DNA of 64,000 nt from Candidula unifasciata (GCA_905116865.2 CAJHNH020005011.1:180727-244726); one strand, 5' to 3'; shown: positions 1 to 15,504, counted from the stretch's first letter. The notes: generated from the sequence alone by a model not told the origin. Program-made: numbers and translations.

Positions 1-509
1 TCTTCTTATAGTAGACCCTCTGTTTATCTCATCTTACAGTAGACCATCTATCTTATCTTACAGTAGACCCTCTGTTTATCTCATCTTACAGTAGACCCTC
101 TGTTTATCTCATTTTACAGTAGACCATCTATCTCATCTTACAGTAGACCCTCTGTTTATCTCATCTTACAGTAGACCCTTTGTTTATCTCACTTTACAGT
201 AGACCCCCTGTTTATCGCACTTTACAGTAGACCATCTGTTTATCTCACTTTACAGTAGACCCCCTGTTTATCTCACTTTACAGTAGATGCTCTGTTTATC
301 TCACTTTACAGTAGATCCTATGTTTATCTCACCATACAGTAGACCATCTGTTTATCTTACCTTACAGTAGATTATCTGTTTATCTCACTCTACAGTAGAC
401 TGTCTGTTTATCTCACCTTACAGTAGACTGTCTGTTTATCTCTCCTTACTGTAGACCCTCTGTTTATCTCACTTTACAGTAGACCCTCTTTTTTTATCTC
501 ACCTTGCAG
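1..509 (+). repeat. 28-bp minisatellite, about 18 copies, open at the left edge
   Basis: The unit contains tctgtttatctcactttaca followed by gtagaccc. Each unit has a weak pyrimidine tract and TTACAG, so it looks like a splice acceptor. The array ends in a longer T run and ttgcag at 509. It begins before the window. Confidence 0.85.
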
Positions 510-1142
510 CAGACCCGAGATATTTATTCAGGTATGTTCACTTCTATTGTCTGCTTATTTGGATCCTGATTTTGGTTGTCTAATTTTCTTGTAGCTCTTC
601 ACCATCTTTTTGTTTGTCTTCAATGCTAGTTTCCATTGTATACAGTCTAATTAAGTCTTGTGGAGAGTTCTTAGGGCTCTGATTCTGTTCTAGATAAAAG
701 CCCCACATCAGCAAACCATGGATTGTGCGGGATCTCCCATCAGTTGAGACAAATATTTTACAGAATAATGTATCCTAGACTTCCTCTACAATCCGCTGGC
801 AACAGAACAAATCCTGGCTGAACTCAAGCTGGTGATTGGTAAACGTATCCTATGCCATTGATTGTACAGAGAGCATTGCTCACATCTTGGTGTGGCTTCC
901 GTGCCATTGATTGCACAGAGAGCATTGCTCACATCTTGGTGTGGCTTCCATGATTTCTAGGATATTGATCTCAAAAATGAATATTCTTGTCATTTACCGT
1001 AAGCCTTTATGTCAGACTTGATCAAACTTGTTATGTATATAGACATGTAAAGACAGCCCATGACAGGAGTTGAGATGTAAGATAGTAGAAAGATGGTATA
1101 TGACATATAGTCACATAAAGTACTACATGAAATATTTTGTCG
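510..1142. other. Unique intron sequence with a 57-bp duplication
   Basis: Between two arrays lies about 630 bp of mostly unique AT-rich sequence. At about 840-952 a roughly 57-bp segment with cagagagcattgctcacatc occurs twice in tandem. No ankyrin-coding exon was recognised. A 22-bp segment at 510-531 is bounded by AG and gtatgt. Confidence 0.5.
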
Positions 1143-4100
1143 GATAAGGCAGTACCTAGCATATGTAGACACATAAGGTAGTACCTAACATATGTAGACA
1201 CATAAGGTAGTACCTAGCATATGTAGACACATAAGGCAGTACCTAACATATGTAGACACATAAGGCAGTACCTAACATATGTAGACACATAAGGCAGTAC
1301 CTAACATATGTAGACACATAAGGCAGTACCTAACATATGTAGACACATAAGGCAGTACCTAACATATGTAGACACATAAGGTAGTACCTAACATATGTAG
1401 ACACATAAGGCAGTACCTAACATATGTAGACACATAAGGTAGTACCTAACATATGTAGACACATAAGGCAGTACCTAACATATGTAGACACATAAGGTAG
1501 TACCTAACATATGTAGACACATAAGGTAGTACCTAACATATGTAGACACATAAGGCAGTACCTAACATATGTAGACACATAAGACAGTACCTAACATATG
1601 TAGACACATAAGGCAGTACCTAACATATGTAGACACATAAGGCAGTACCTAACATATGTAGACACATAAGGCAGTACCTAACATATGTAGACACATAAGG
1701 CAGTACCTAACATATGTAGACACATAAGGCAGTACCTAACATATGTAGACACATAAGGCAGTACCTAACATATGTAGACACATAAGGTAGTACCTAACAT
1801 ATGTAGACACATAAGGTAGTACCTAACATATGTAGACATATGTAGACACATAAGGTAGTAGACACATAAGGTAGTACCTAACATATGTAGACACATAAGG
1901 TAGTACCTAACATATGTAGACACATAAGGCAGTACCTAACATATGTAGACACATAAGGTAGTACCTAACATATGTAGACACATAAGGTAGTACCTAACAT
2001 ATGTAGACACATAAGGTAGTACCTAACATATGTAGACACATAAGGTAGTACCTAACATATGTAGACACATAAGGTAGTACCTAACATATGTAGACACATA
2101 AGGCAGTACCTAACATATGTAGACACATAAGGCAGTACCTAACATATGTAGACACATAAGGTAGTACCTAACATATGTAGACACATAAGGCAGTACCTAA
2201 CATATGTAGACACATAAGGTAGTACCTAACATATGTAGACACATAAGGTAGTACCTAACATATGTAGACACATAAGGCAGTACCTAACATATGTAGACAC
2301 ATAAGGTAGTACCTAACATATGTAGACACATAAGGCAGTACCTAACATATGTAGACACATAAGGCAGTACCTAACATATGTAGACACATAAGGCAGTACC
2401 TAACATATGTAGACACATAAGGCAGTACCTAACATATGTAGACACATAAGGTAGTACCTAACATATGTAGACACATAAGGTAGTACCTAACATATGTAGA
2501 CACATAAGGCAGTACCTAACATATGTAGACACATAAGGTAGTACCTAACATATGTAGACACATAAGGCAGTACCTAACATATGTAGACACATAAGGTAGT
2601 ACCTAACATATGTAGACACATAAGGCAGTACCTAACATATGTAGACACATAAGGCAGTACCTAACATATGTAGACACATAAGGTAGTACCTAACATATGT
2701 AGACACATAAGGCAGTACCTAACATATGTAGACACATAAGGCAGTACCTAACATATGTAGACACATAAGGCAGTACCTAACATATGTAGACACATAAGGC
2801 AGTACCTAACATATGTAGACACATAAGGCAGTACCTAACATATGTAGACACATAAGGCAGTACCTAACATATGTAGACACATAAGGTAGTACCTAACATA
2901 TGTAGACACATAAGGTAGTACCTAACATATGTAGACACATAAGGTAGTACCTAACATATGTAGACACATAAGGTAGTACCTAACATATGTAGACACATAA
3001 GGTAGTACCTAACATATGTAGACACATAAGACAGTACCTAACATATGTAGACACATAAGGCAGTACCTAACATATGTAGACACATAAGGTAGTACCTAAC
3101 ATATGTAGACACATAAGGTAGTACCTAACATATGTAGACACATAAGGCAGTACCTAACATATGTAGACACATAAGGCAGTACCTAACATATGTAGACACA
3201 TAAGGTAGTACCTAACATATGTAGACACACATAAGGTAGTACCTAACATATGTAGACACATAAGGTAGTACCTAACATATGTAGACACATAAGGCAGTAC
3301 CTAACATATGTAGACACATAACATATGTAGACACATAAGGCAGTACCTAACATATGTAGACACATAAGGCAGTACCTAACATATGTAGACACATAAGGCA
3401 GTACCTAACATATGTAGACACATAAGGTAGTACCTAACATATGTAGACACATAAGGTAGTACCTAACATATGTAGACACATAAGGCAGTACCTAACATAT
3501 GTAGACACATAAGGCAGTACCTAACATATGTAGACACATAAGGCAGTACCTAACATATGTAGACACATAAGGCAGTACCTAACATATGTAGACACATAAG
3601 GCAGTACCTAACATATGTAGACACATAAGGCAGTACCTAACATATGTAGACACATAAGGCAGTACCTAACATATGTACACATAAGGTAGTACCTAACATA
3701 TGTAGACACATAAGGTAGTACCTAACATATGTAGACACATAAGGCAGTACCTAACATATGTAGACACATAAGGTAGTACCTAACATATGTAGACACATAA
3801 GGCAGTACCTAACATATGTAGACACATAAGGCAGTACCTAACATATGTAGACACATAAGGCAGTACCTAACATATGTAGACACATAAGGTAGTACCTAAC
3901 ATATGTAGACACATAAGGTAGTACCTAACATATGTAGACACATAAGGCAGTACCTAACATATGTAGACACATAAGACACATAAGTAGTACCTAACATATG
4001 TAGACACATAAGGTAGTACCTAACATATGTAGACACATAAGGTACCTAACATATGTAGACACATAAGGCAGTACCTAACATATGTAGACACATAAGGCAG

Positions 4101-7100
4101 TACCTAACATATGTAGACACATAAGGCAGTACCTAACATATGTAGACACATAAGGCAGTACCTAACATATGTAGACACATAAGGCAGTACCTAACATATG
4201 TAGACACATAAGGCAGTACCTAACATATGTAGACACATAAGGTAGTACCTAACATATGTAGACACATAAGGTAGTACCTAACATATGTAGACACATAAGG
4301 TAGTACCTAACATATGTAGACACATAAGGTAGTACCTAAACATATGTAGACACATAAGACAGTACCTAACATATGTAGACACATAAGGCAGTACCTAACA
4401 TATGTACCTAACATATGTAGACACATAAGGTAGTACCTAACATATGTAGACACATAAGGTAGTACCTAACATATGTAGACACATAAGGTAGTACCTAACA
4501 TATGTAGACACATAAGGTAGTACCTAACATATGTAGACACATAAGGTAGTACCTAACATATGTAGACACATAAGGCAGTACCTAACATATGTAGACACAT
4601 AAGGCAGTACCTAACATATGTAGACACATAAGGTAGTACCTAACATATGTAGACACATAAGGCAGTACCTAACATATGTAGACACATAAGGCAGTACCTA
4701 ACATATGTAGACACATAAGGTAGTACCTAACATATGTAGACACATAAGGTAGTACCTAACATATGTAGACACATAAGGCAGTACCTAACATATGTAGACA
4801 CATAAGGTAGTACCTAACATATGTAGACACATAAGGCAGTACCTAACATATGTAGACACATAAGGCAGTACCTAACATATGTAGACACATAAGGTAGTAC
4901 CTAACATATGTAGACACATAAGGCAGTACCTAACATATGTAGTAGACACATAAGGTAGTACCTAACATATGTAGACACATAAGGCAGTACCTAACATATG
5001 TAGACACATAAGGCAGTACCTAACATATGTAGACACATAAGGCAGTACCTAACATATGTAGACACATAAGGTAGTACCTAACATATGTAGACACATAAGG
5101 TAGTACCTAACATATGTAGACACATAAGGTAGTACCTAACATATGTAGACACATAAGGTAGTACCTAACATATGTAGACACATAAGGTAGTACCTAACAT
5201 ATGTAGACACATAAGGCAGTACCTAACATATGTAGACACATAAGGCAGTACCTAACATATGTAGACACATAAGGCAGTACCTAACATATGTAGACACATA
5301 AGGTAGTACCTAACATATGTAGACACATAAGGCAGTACCTAACATATGTAGACACATAAGGTAGTACCTAACATATGTAGACACATAAGGTAGTACCTAA
5401 CATATGTAGACACATAAGGTAGTACCTAACATATGTAGACACATAAGGCAGTACCTAACATATGTAGACACATAAGGTAGTACCTAACATATGTAGACAC
5501 ATAAGGCAGTACCTAACATATGTAGACACATAAGGTAGTACCTAACATATGTAGACACATAAGGTAGTACCTAACATATGTAGACACATAAGGTAGTACC
5601 TAACATATGTAGACACATAAGGTAGTACCTAACATATGTAGACACATAAGGCAGTACCCTAACATATGTAGACACATAAGGCAGTACCTAACATATGTAG
5701 ACACATAAGGCAGTACCTAACATATGTAGACACATAAGGTAGTACCTAACATATGTAGACACATAAGGCAGTACCTAACATATGTAGACACATAAGGTAG
5801 TACCTAACATATGTAGACACATAAGGCAGTACCTAACATATGTAGACACATAAGGTAGTACCTAACATATGTAGACACATAAGGTAGTACCTAACATATG
5901 TAGACACATAAGGTAGTACCTAACATATGTAGACACATAAGGCAGTACCTAACATATGTAGACACATAAGGTAGTACCTAACATATGTAGACACATAAGG
6001 CAGTACCTAACATATGTAGACACATAAGGCAGTACCTAACATATGTAGACACATAAGGTAGTACCTAACATATGTAGACACATAAGGCAGTACCTAACAT
6101 ATGTAGACACATAAGGTAGTACATAACATATGTAGACACATAAGGTAGTACCTAACATATGTAGACACATAAGGTAGTACCTAACATATGTAGACACATA
6201 AGGTAGTACCTAACATATGTAGACACATAAGGTAGTACCTAACATATGTAGACACATAAGGTAGTACCTAATATATGTAGACACATAAGGCAGTACCTAA
6301 CATATGTAGACACATAAGGTAGTACCTAACATATGTAGACACATAAGGTAGTACCTAACATATGTAGACACATAAGGTAGTACCTAACATATGTAGACAC
6401 ATAAGGCAGTACCTAGCATATGTAGACACATAAGGTAGTACCTAACATATGTAGACACATAAGGTAGTACCTAACATATGTAGACACATAAGGTAGTACC
6501 TAGCATATGTAGACACATAAGGCAGTACCTAACATATGTAGACACATAAGGCAGTACCTAACATATGTAGACACATAAGGTAGTACCTAACATATGTAGA
6601 CACATAAGGCAGTACCTAACATATGTAGACACATAAGGTAGTACCTAACATATGTAGACACATAAGGCAGTACCTAACATATGTAGACACATAAGACAGT
6701 ACCTAACATATGTAGACACATAAGGTAGTACCTAACATATGTAGACACATAAGGTAGTACCTAACATATGTAGACACATAAGGTAGTACCTAACATATGT
6801 AGACACATAAGGTAGTACCTAACATATGTAGACACATAAGGTAGTACCTAACATATGTAGACACATAAGGTAGTACCTAATATATGTAGACACATAAGGC
6901 AGTACCTAACATATGTAGACACATAAGGTAGTACCTAACATATGTAGACACATAAGGCAGTACCTAACATATGTAGACACATAAGGCAGTACCTAACATA
7001 TGTAGACACATAAGGCAGTACCTAACATATGTAGACACATAAGATAGTACCTAACATATGTAGACACATAAGGTAGTACCTTACATATGTAGACACATAA

Positions 7101-10100
7101 GGTAGTACCTAACATATGTAGACACATAAGTAGTACTAACATATGTAGACACATAAGATAGTACCTAACATATGTAGACACATAAGGTAGTACCTTACAT
7201 ATGTAGACACATAAGGTAGTACCTAACATATGTAGACACATAAGGCAGTACCTAACATATGTAGACACATAAGGTAGTACCTAACATATGTAGACACATA
7301 AGGTAGTACCTAACATATGTAGACACATAAGGTAGTACCTAACATATGTAGACACATAAGGTAGTACCTAACATATGTAGACACATAAGGTAGTACCTAA
7401 CATATGTAGACACATAAGGTAGTACCTAACATATGTAGACACATAAGGTAGTACCTAACATATGTAGACACATAAGGTAGTACCTAACATATGTAGACAC
7501 ATAAGGTAGTACCTAATATATGTAGACACATAAGGCAGTACCTAACATATGTAGACACATAAGGTAGTACCTAACATATGTAGACACATAAGGTAGTACC
7601 TAACATATGTAGACACATAAGGTAGTACCTAACATATGTAGACACATAAGGCAGTACCTAACATATGTAGACACATAAGGTAGTACCTAACATATGTAGA
7701 CACATAAGGTAGTACCTAACATATGTAGACACATAAGGTAGTACCTAGCATATGTAGACACATAAGGCAGTACCTAACATATGTAGACACATAAGGCAGT
7801 ACCTAACATATGTAGACACATAAGGTAGTACCTAACATATGTAGACACATAAGGCAGTACCTAACATATGTAGACACATAAGGTAGTACCTAACATATGT
7901 AGACACATAAGGCAGTACCTAACATATGTAGACACATAAGACAGTACCTAACATATGTAGACACATAAGGTAGTACCTAACATATGTAGACACATAAGGT
8001 AGTACCTAACATATGTAGACACATAAGGTAGTACCTAACATATGTAGACACATAAGGTAGTACCTAACATATGTAGACACATAAGGTAGTACCTAACATA
8101 TGTAGACACATAAGGTAGTACCCAATATATGTAGACACATAAGGCAGTACCTAACATATGTAGACACATAAGGTAGTACCTAACATATGTAGACACATAA
8201 GGCAGTACCTAACATATGTAGACACATAAGGCAGTACCTAACATATGTAGACACATAAGGCAGTACCTAACATATGTAGACACATAAGGTAGTACCTAAC
8301 ATATGTAGACACATAAGGCAGTACCTAACATATGTAGACACATAAGGCAGTACCTAACATATGTAGACACATAAGGCAGTACCTAGCATATGTAGACACA
8401 TAAGACAGTACCTAGCATATGTAGACACATAAGACAGTACCTAGTAGACACATAAGACAGTATGTATGTAGACACATAAGACAGTACCTAGCATATGTAG
8501 ACACATAAGACAGTACCTAACATATGTAGACACATAAGACAGTACCTAGCATATGTAGACACATAAGGTAGTACCTAACATATGTAGACACATAAGGCAG
8601 TACCTAACATATGTAGACACATAAGGCAGTACCTAACATATGTAGACACATAAGGTAGTACCTAACATATGTAGACACATAAGGCAGTACCTAACATATG
8701 TAGACACATAAGGCAGTACCTAACATATGTAGACACATAAGGCAGTACCTAACATATGTAGACACAAAAGGTAGTACCTAACATATGTAGACACATAAGG
8801 CAGTACCTAACATATGTAGACACATAAGGCAGTACCTAACATATGTAGACACATAAGGCAGTACCTAACATATGTAGACACATAAGGTAGTACCTAGTAG
8901 ACACTAAGGCAGTACAACATATGTAGACACATAAGGCAGTACCTAACATATGTAGACACATAAGGCAGTACCTAACATATGTAGACACATAAGGCAGTAC
9001 CTAACATATGTAGACACATAAGGCAGTACCTAACATATGTAGACACATAAGGCAGTACCTAACATATGTAGACACATAAGGCAGTACCTAACATATGTAG
9101 ACACATAAGGCAGTACCTAACATATGTAGACACATAAGGCAGTACCTAACATATGTAGACACATAAGGCAGTACCTAACATATGTAGACACATAAGGTAG
9201 TACCTAACATATGTAGACACATAAGGTAGTACCTAACATATGTAGACACATAAGGCAGTACCTAACATATGTAGACACATAAGGTAGTACCTAACATATG
9301 TAGACACATAAGGTAGTACCTAACATATGTAGACACATAAGGTAGTACCTAACATATGTAGACACATAAGGCAGTACCTAACATATGTAGACACATAAGG
9401 TAGTACCTAACATATGTAGACACATAAGGCAGTACCTAACATATGTAGACACATAAGGCAGTACCTAACATATGTAGACACATAAGGTAGTACCTAACAT
9501 ATGTAGACACATAAGGTAGTACCTAACATATGTAGACACATAAGGCAGTACTTAACATATGTAGACACATAAGGCAGTACTTAACATATGTAGACACATA
9601 AGGCAGTACCTAACATATGTAGACACATAAGGCAGTACCTAACATATGTAGACACATAAGGCAGTACCTAACATATGTAGACACATAAGGTAGTACCTAA
9701 CATATGTAGACACATAAGGCAGTACCTAACATATGTAGACACATAAGATAGTACCTAACATATGTAGACACATAAGGTAGTACCTAACATATGTAGACAC
9801 ATAAGGTAGTACCTAACATATGTAGACACATAAGGCAGTACCTAACATATGTAGACACATAAGGTAGTACCTAACATATGTAGACACATAAGGCAGTACC
9901 TAACATATGTAGACACATAAGGCAGTACCTAACATATGTAGACACATAAGGTAGTACCTAACATATGTAGACACATAAGGTAGTACCTAACATATGTAGA
10001 CACATAAGGTGTATACATACACATAAGGTAGTACCTACACACATAAGGTAGTACCTAACATATGTAGACACATAAGGTAGTACCTAACATATGTAGACAC

Positions 10101-13100
10101 ATAAGGTAGTACCTAACATATGTAGACACATAAGGTAGTACCTAACATATGTAGACACATAAGGTAGTACCTAACATATGTAGACACATAAGGTAGTACC
10201 TAACATATGTAGACACATAAGGTAGTACCTAACATATGTAGACACATAAGGTAGTACCTAACATATGTAGACACATAAGGTAGTACCTAACATATGTAGA
10301 CACATAAGGTAGTACCTAACATATGTAGACACATAAGGTAGTACCTAACATATGTAGACACATAAGGTAGTACCTAACATATGTAGACACATAAGGTAGT
10401 ACCTAACATATGTAGACACATAAGGTAGTACCTAACATATGTAGACACATAAGGTAGTACCTAACATATGTAGACACATAAGGTAGTACCTAACATATGT
10501 AGACACATAAGGTAGTACCTAACATATGTAGACACATAAGGTAGTACCTAACATATGTAGACACATAAGGTAGTACCTAACATATGTAGACACATAAGGT
10601 AGTACCTAACATATGTAGACACATAAGGTAGTACCTAACATATGTAGACACATAAGGTAGTACCTAACATATGTAGACACATAAGGTAGTACCTAACATA
10701 TGTAGACACATAAGGTAGTACCTAACATATGTAGACACATAAGGTAGTACCTAACATATGTAGACACATAAGGTAGTACCTAACATATGTAGGTAGTACC
10801 TAACATATGTAGACACATAAGGTAGTACCTAACATATGTAGACACATAAGGCAGTACCTAACATATGTAGACACATAAGGCAGTACCTAACATATGTAGA
10901 CACATAAGGCAGTACCTAACATATGTAGACACATAAGGTAGTACCTAACATATGTAGACACATAAGGTAAGGCAGTACCTAACATATGTAGACACATAAG
11001 GTAGTACCTAACATATGTAGACACATAAGGCAGTACCTAACATATGTGTAGACACATAAGACAGTACCTAACATATGTAGACACATAAGGTAGTACCTAA
11101 CATATGTAGACACATAAGGTAGTACCTAACATATGTAGACACATAAGGTAGTACCTAACATATGTAGACACATAAGGTAGTACCTAACATATGTAGACAC
11201 ATAAGGTAGTACCTAACATATGTAGACACATAAGGTAGTACCTAATATATGTAGACACATAAGGCAGTACCTAACATATGTAGACACATAAGGTAGTACC
11301 TAACATATGTAGACACATAAGGCAGTACCTAAACATATGTAGACACATAAGGCCAGACACATAAGGCAGTACCTAACATATGTAGACACATAAGGCAGTA
11401 CCTAACATATGTAGACACATAAGGTAGTACCTAACATATGTAGACACATAAGGTAGTACCTACATATGTAGACACATAAGGTAGTACCTAACATATGTAG
11501 ACACATAAGGCAGTACCTAACATATGTAGACACATAAGGTAGTACCTAACATATGTAGACACATAAGGCAGTACCTAACATATGTAGACACATAAGGCAG
11601 TACCTAACATATGTAGACACATAAGGTAGTACCTAACATATGTAGACACATAAGGGCAGTACCTAACATATGTAGACACATAAGGTAGTACCTAACATAT
11701 GTAGACACATAAGGTAGTACCTAACATATGTAGACACATAAGGTAGTACCTAACATATGTAGACACATAAGGTAGTACCTAACATATGTAGACACATAAG
11801 GTAGTACCTAACATATGTAGACACATAAGGTAGTACCTAATATATGTAGACACATAAGGCAGTACCTAACATATGTAGACACATAAGGTAGTACCTAACA
11901 TATGTAGACACATAAGGTAGTACCTAACATATGTAGACACATAAGGTAGTACCTAACATATGTAGACACATAAGGCAGTACCTAACATATGTAGACACAT
12001 AAGGTAGTACCTAACATATGTAGAGACACATAAGGTAGTACCTAACATATGTAGACACATAAGGTAGTACCTAGCATATGTAGACACATAAGGCAGTACC
12101 TAACATATGTAGACACATAAGGCAGTACCTAACATATGTAGACACATAAGGTAGTACCTAACATATGTAGACACATAAGGCAGTACCTAACATATGTAAC
12201 ACATATGTAGACACATATGTAGACAGGTAGTACCTAACATATGTAGACACATAAGGCAGTACCTAACATATGTAGACACATAAGACAGTACCTAACATAT
12301 GTAGACACATAAGGTAGTACCTAACATATGTAGACACATAAGGTAGTACCTAACATATGTAGACACATAAGGTAGTACCTAACATATGTAGACACATAAG
12401 GTAGTACCTAACATATGTAGACACATAAGGTAGTACCTAACATATGTAGACACATAAGGTAGTACCTAATATATGTAGACACATAAGGCAGTACCTAACA
12501 TATGTAGACACATAAGGTAGTACCTAACATATGTAGACACATAAGGCAGTACCTAACATATGTAGACACATAAGGCAGTACCTAACATATGTAGACACAT
12601 AAGGCAGTACCTAACATATGTAGACACATAAGGTAGTACCTAACATATGTAGACACATAAGGCAGTACCTAACATATGTAGACACATAAGGCAGTACCTA
12701 ACATATGTAGACACATAAGGCAGTACCTAGCATATGTAGACACATAAGACAGTACCTAGCATATGTAGACACATAAGACAGTACCTAACATATGTAGACA
12801 CATAAGACAGTACCTAGCATATGTAGACACATAAGACAGTACCTAACATATGTAGACACATAAGACAGTACCTAGCATATGTAGACACATAAGGTAGTAC
12901 CTAACATATGTAGACACATAAGGCAGTACCTAACATATGTAGACACATAAGGCAGTACCTAACATATGTAGACACATAAGGTAGTACCTAACATATGTAG
13001 ACACATAAGGCAGTACCTAACATATGTAGACACATAAGGCAGTACCTAACATATGTAGACACATAAGGCAGTACCTAACATATATGTACCTAACATATGA

Positions 13101-13762
13101 GACACAAAAGGTAGTACCTAACATATGTAGACACATAAGGCAGTACCTAACATATGTAGACACATAAGGCAGTACCTAACATATGTAGACACATAAGGCA
13201 GTACCTAACATATGTAGACACATAAGGTAGTACCTAACATATGTAGACACATAAGGCAGTACCTAACATATGTAGACACATAAGGCAGTACCTAACATAT
13301 GTAGACACATAAGGCAGTACCTAACATATGTAGACACATAAGGCAGTACCTAACATATGTAGACACATAAGGCAGTACCTAACATATGTAGACACATAAG
13401 GCAGTACCTAACATATGTAGACACATAAGGCAGTACCTAACATATGTAGACACATAAGGCAGTACCTAACATATGTAGACACATAAGGCAGTACCTAACA
13501 TATGTAGACACATAAGGTAGTACCTAACATATGTAGACACATAAGGTAGTACCTAACATATGTAGACACATAAGGTAGTACCTAACATATGTAGACACAT
13601 AAGGCAGTACCTAACATATGTAGACACATAAGGTAGTACCTAACATATGTAGACACATAAGGTAGTACCTAGTACCTAACATATGTAGACACATAAGGTA
13701 GTACCTAACATATGTAGACACATAAGGCAGTACCTAACATATGTAGACACATAAGGTAGTAC
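1143..13762 (+). repeat. 29-bp minisatellite, about 12.6 kb and some 430 copies
   Basis: The unit starts ataaggcagtacctaacata and ends tgtagacac. The main variable site is C or T in ggcagtacc/ggtagtacc, with rarer forms (taagaca, ctagcat, ctaatat, cacaaaagg). Scattered partial units and junction breaks are seen near 1845, 3312, 3960, 4405, 8440, 8895, 10010, 10795, 11350, 12200 and 13085. The array is intronic and ends about 65 bp before the 13827 exon. Confidence 0.97.
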
Positions 13763-13826
13763 ATGATCTATGTGTGCAGCTGGGGTGAGATGGCTATGTG
13801 ACAGTTTCTGCCCGTTTGTGTTACAG

Positions 13827-13925
13827 AGAGGTAGCACTGCTCTCCACCTGGCCTGCCAGAGGCACAATTCGACCATTGCCTTACTGATCCTCAACAGCGG
13901 CTGTAAGCTGGACATCATGGACAAG
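13827..13925 (+). CDS. DAPK1: DAPK1 exon: ankyrin repeat
   Basis: The exon is 99 bp, phase 0 at both ends, and encodes exactly one 33-residue ankyrin repeat with the core STALHLACQRHN and the end CKLDIMDK. The acceptor is tttgtgttacag and the donor is aag/gtacag. Ankyrin repeats in DAPK1 mediate localisation and partner binding. It is the first exon of the gene visible here; the preceding intron includes the 12.6-kb 29-bp array, and earlier exons are outside the window. An exon that equals one repeat in phase 0 is compatible with repeat gain by exon duplication. Confidence 0.88.
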
Positions 13926-14282
13926 GTACAGCACTCTTGCAAATTATGTTTGCTATCTGAAACTGTTCTTGCCATCTCTAATGTTTTATACTTTTGCAGA
14001 ATGTGACTTTTGTGTGTAAATTTGCTTTAGTATTATTATTTCTCATAGTGGCCAGTACAAAGATTATCATAAACTATCTCACTAAACAATTGTATCATCA
14101 GCTAGACTGCATCATTCACAATTGATAATATTGCACATTTGTTGAGATACAACCTGACCTTTGGTGGGCAATGACTTGAAGATCACTATTTCTGATGTGG
14201 GAACCAGGTTCAGATAACTCTGCAAATATTTGTAGAAAATAGGTTAGTACAACCTGTGACCTACTGAGGGTGGTCTTTTGTG

Positions 14283-14492
14283 TGCTGGCTGTGGACATTC
14301 TGTGGTCAACTTGCAGCAGCAGCAGCTGGCTGTGGACATGCTGTGGTCAACTTGCAGCAGCAGCAGCTGGCTGTGGACATTTTGTGGTCAACTTGCAGCA
14401 GCTGGCTTTGGACATTCTTTGGTCAACTTGCAGCAGCAGCAGCTGGCTTTGGACATTCTTTGGTCAACTTGCAGCAGCAGCAGCTGGAATAG
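14283..14492 (+). repeat. About 41-bp repeat, five copies, with CAG runs
   Basis: Units contain ctggctgtggacattctgtg, gtcaacttg and a short CAG run. All three + frames stay open and translate to Ser, Gln or Ala runs, which is a by-product of the repeat. It is intronic, about 360 bp after the 13827 exon. Confidence 0.85.
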
Positions 14493-14779
14493 CAACACAG
14501 AGTATGTGTGACAAAATGAACAGACAGACCTGTAAAGATGACACCACACATAAAGCAGAGAGCACTCCCTGTCAGGAAAGTTGAGAACTGAGGTAAAACA
14601 GTTTGATTAAACTGTTGTCCCAGCTTTATCACCCTGCTTCACCCACTGCTTCTGTGGACCCTCTGAATTCACGTTAGCATTAAAAACTGGACCTAAAGAC
14701 AAAATCCCCAAAAATGTTGACGATTATGAGAAGTTGTCTGATGGTGTTATCAGCTCAGACAATGATTGCAAGCAGAAGA

Positions 14780-15065
14780 TGAGAGAGGTTCATCAGTTGG
14801 TTTCAGCAGTCAGGTTCGGTTTTGCTAGTCAGGTTCAGGTTCACCAGTCAGTTTTATCAGTCAGGTTCAGGTTCACCAGTCAGGTTCAGGCTCACCATTC
14901 AGGTTTAGATTTCACCATTCAGGTTTAGATTTCACCAGTCAGGTTCAGATTCACCAGTCAGGTTCAGATTCACCAGACAGGTTTAGGTTTCACCAGTCAG
15001 TTTTATCAGTCAGGCTCACCAGTCAGGTTTAGGTTTCACCAGTCAGGTTCTGGTTCACCAGTCGT
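14780..15065 (+). repeat. Degenerate 17-19-bp repeat
   Basis: Variants of tcaccagtcaggttcaggt are repeated, with mixed lengths and substitutions, in the intron after the 13827 exon. Confidence 0.75.
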
Positions 15066-15174
15066 AACAATTATACACCTTGCAGTTCTGACAAAAAAAC
15101 TAATCTCTTTAATGTCTTTATTATAAGGTGAGAAGGGATTGTTACAAGTGTTTTTAAGTTTGTGAGAAGTGATT

Positions 15175-15310
15175 GTTAATTTGGGATGTCATCTTAATTT
15201 ATGGTATCATCCTAATGTGTGGTGTCATCTGAATGTATGGTATCATCCTAATGTGTGGTGTCATCCTAATGTGTGGTGTCATCTTAATGTGTGGTGTCAT
15301 CTTTCCCTCC
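15175..15310 (+). repeat. 18-bp repeat, about seven copies
   Basis: Units are variants of tgtggtgtcatcctaatg in the same intron. Confidence 0.75.
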
Positions 15311-15504
15311 ATCATTTATATTTGTGTGTAAGTAGGTATAAAAGTATGTTTGTGTGTCTGATAAAACCCTGTTTAGTGAACTAAAGATAAGTGAATGTAA
15401 AAGTAAATGAATATCATGAACTATCTCACAAAACAGTAAACACTTCACTAAACAATTTAAATTTTATTTAACATTATGTCACTGCACGGCTTAATATGTC
15501 ATAG

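Noticed and set aside
1143..13762. CRISPR-like array
   Set aside because: Units are head-to-tail with no spacers between repeats, and the context is a eukaryotic intron.
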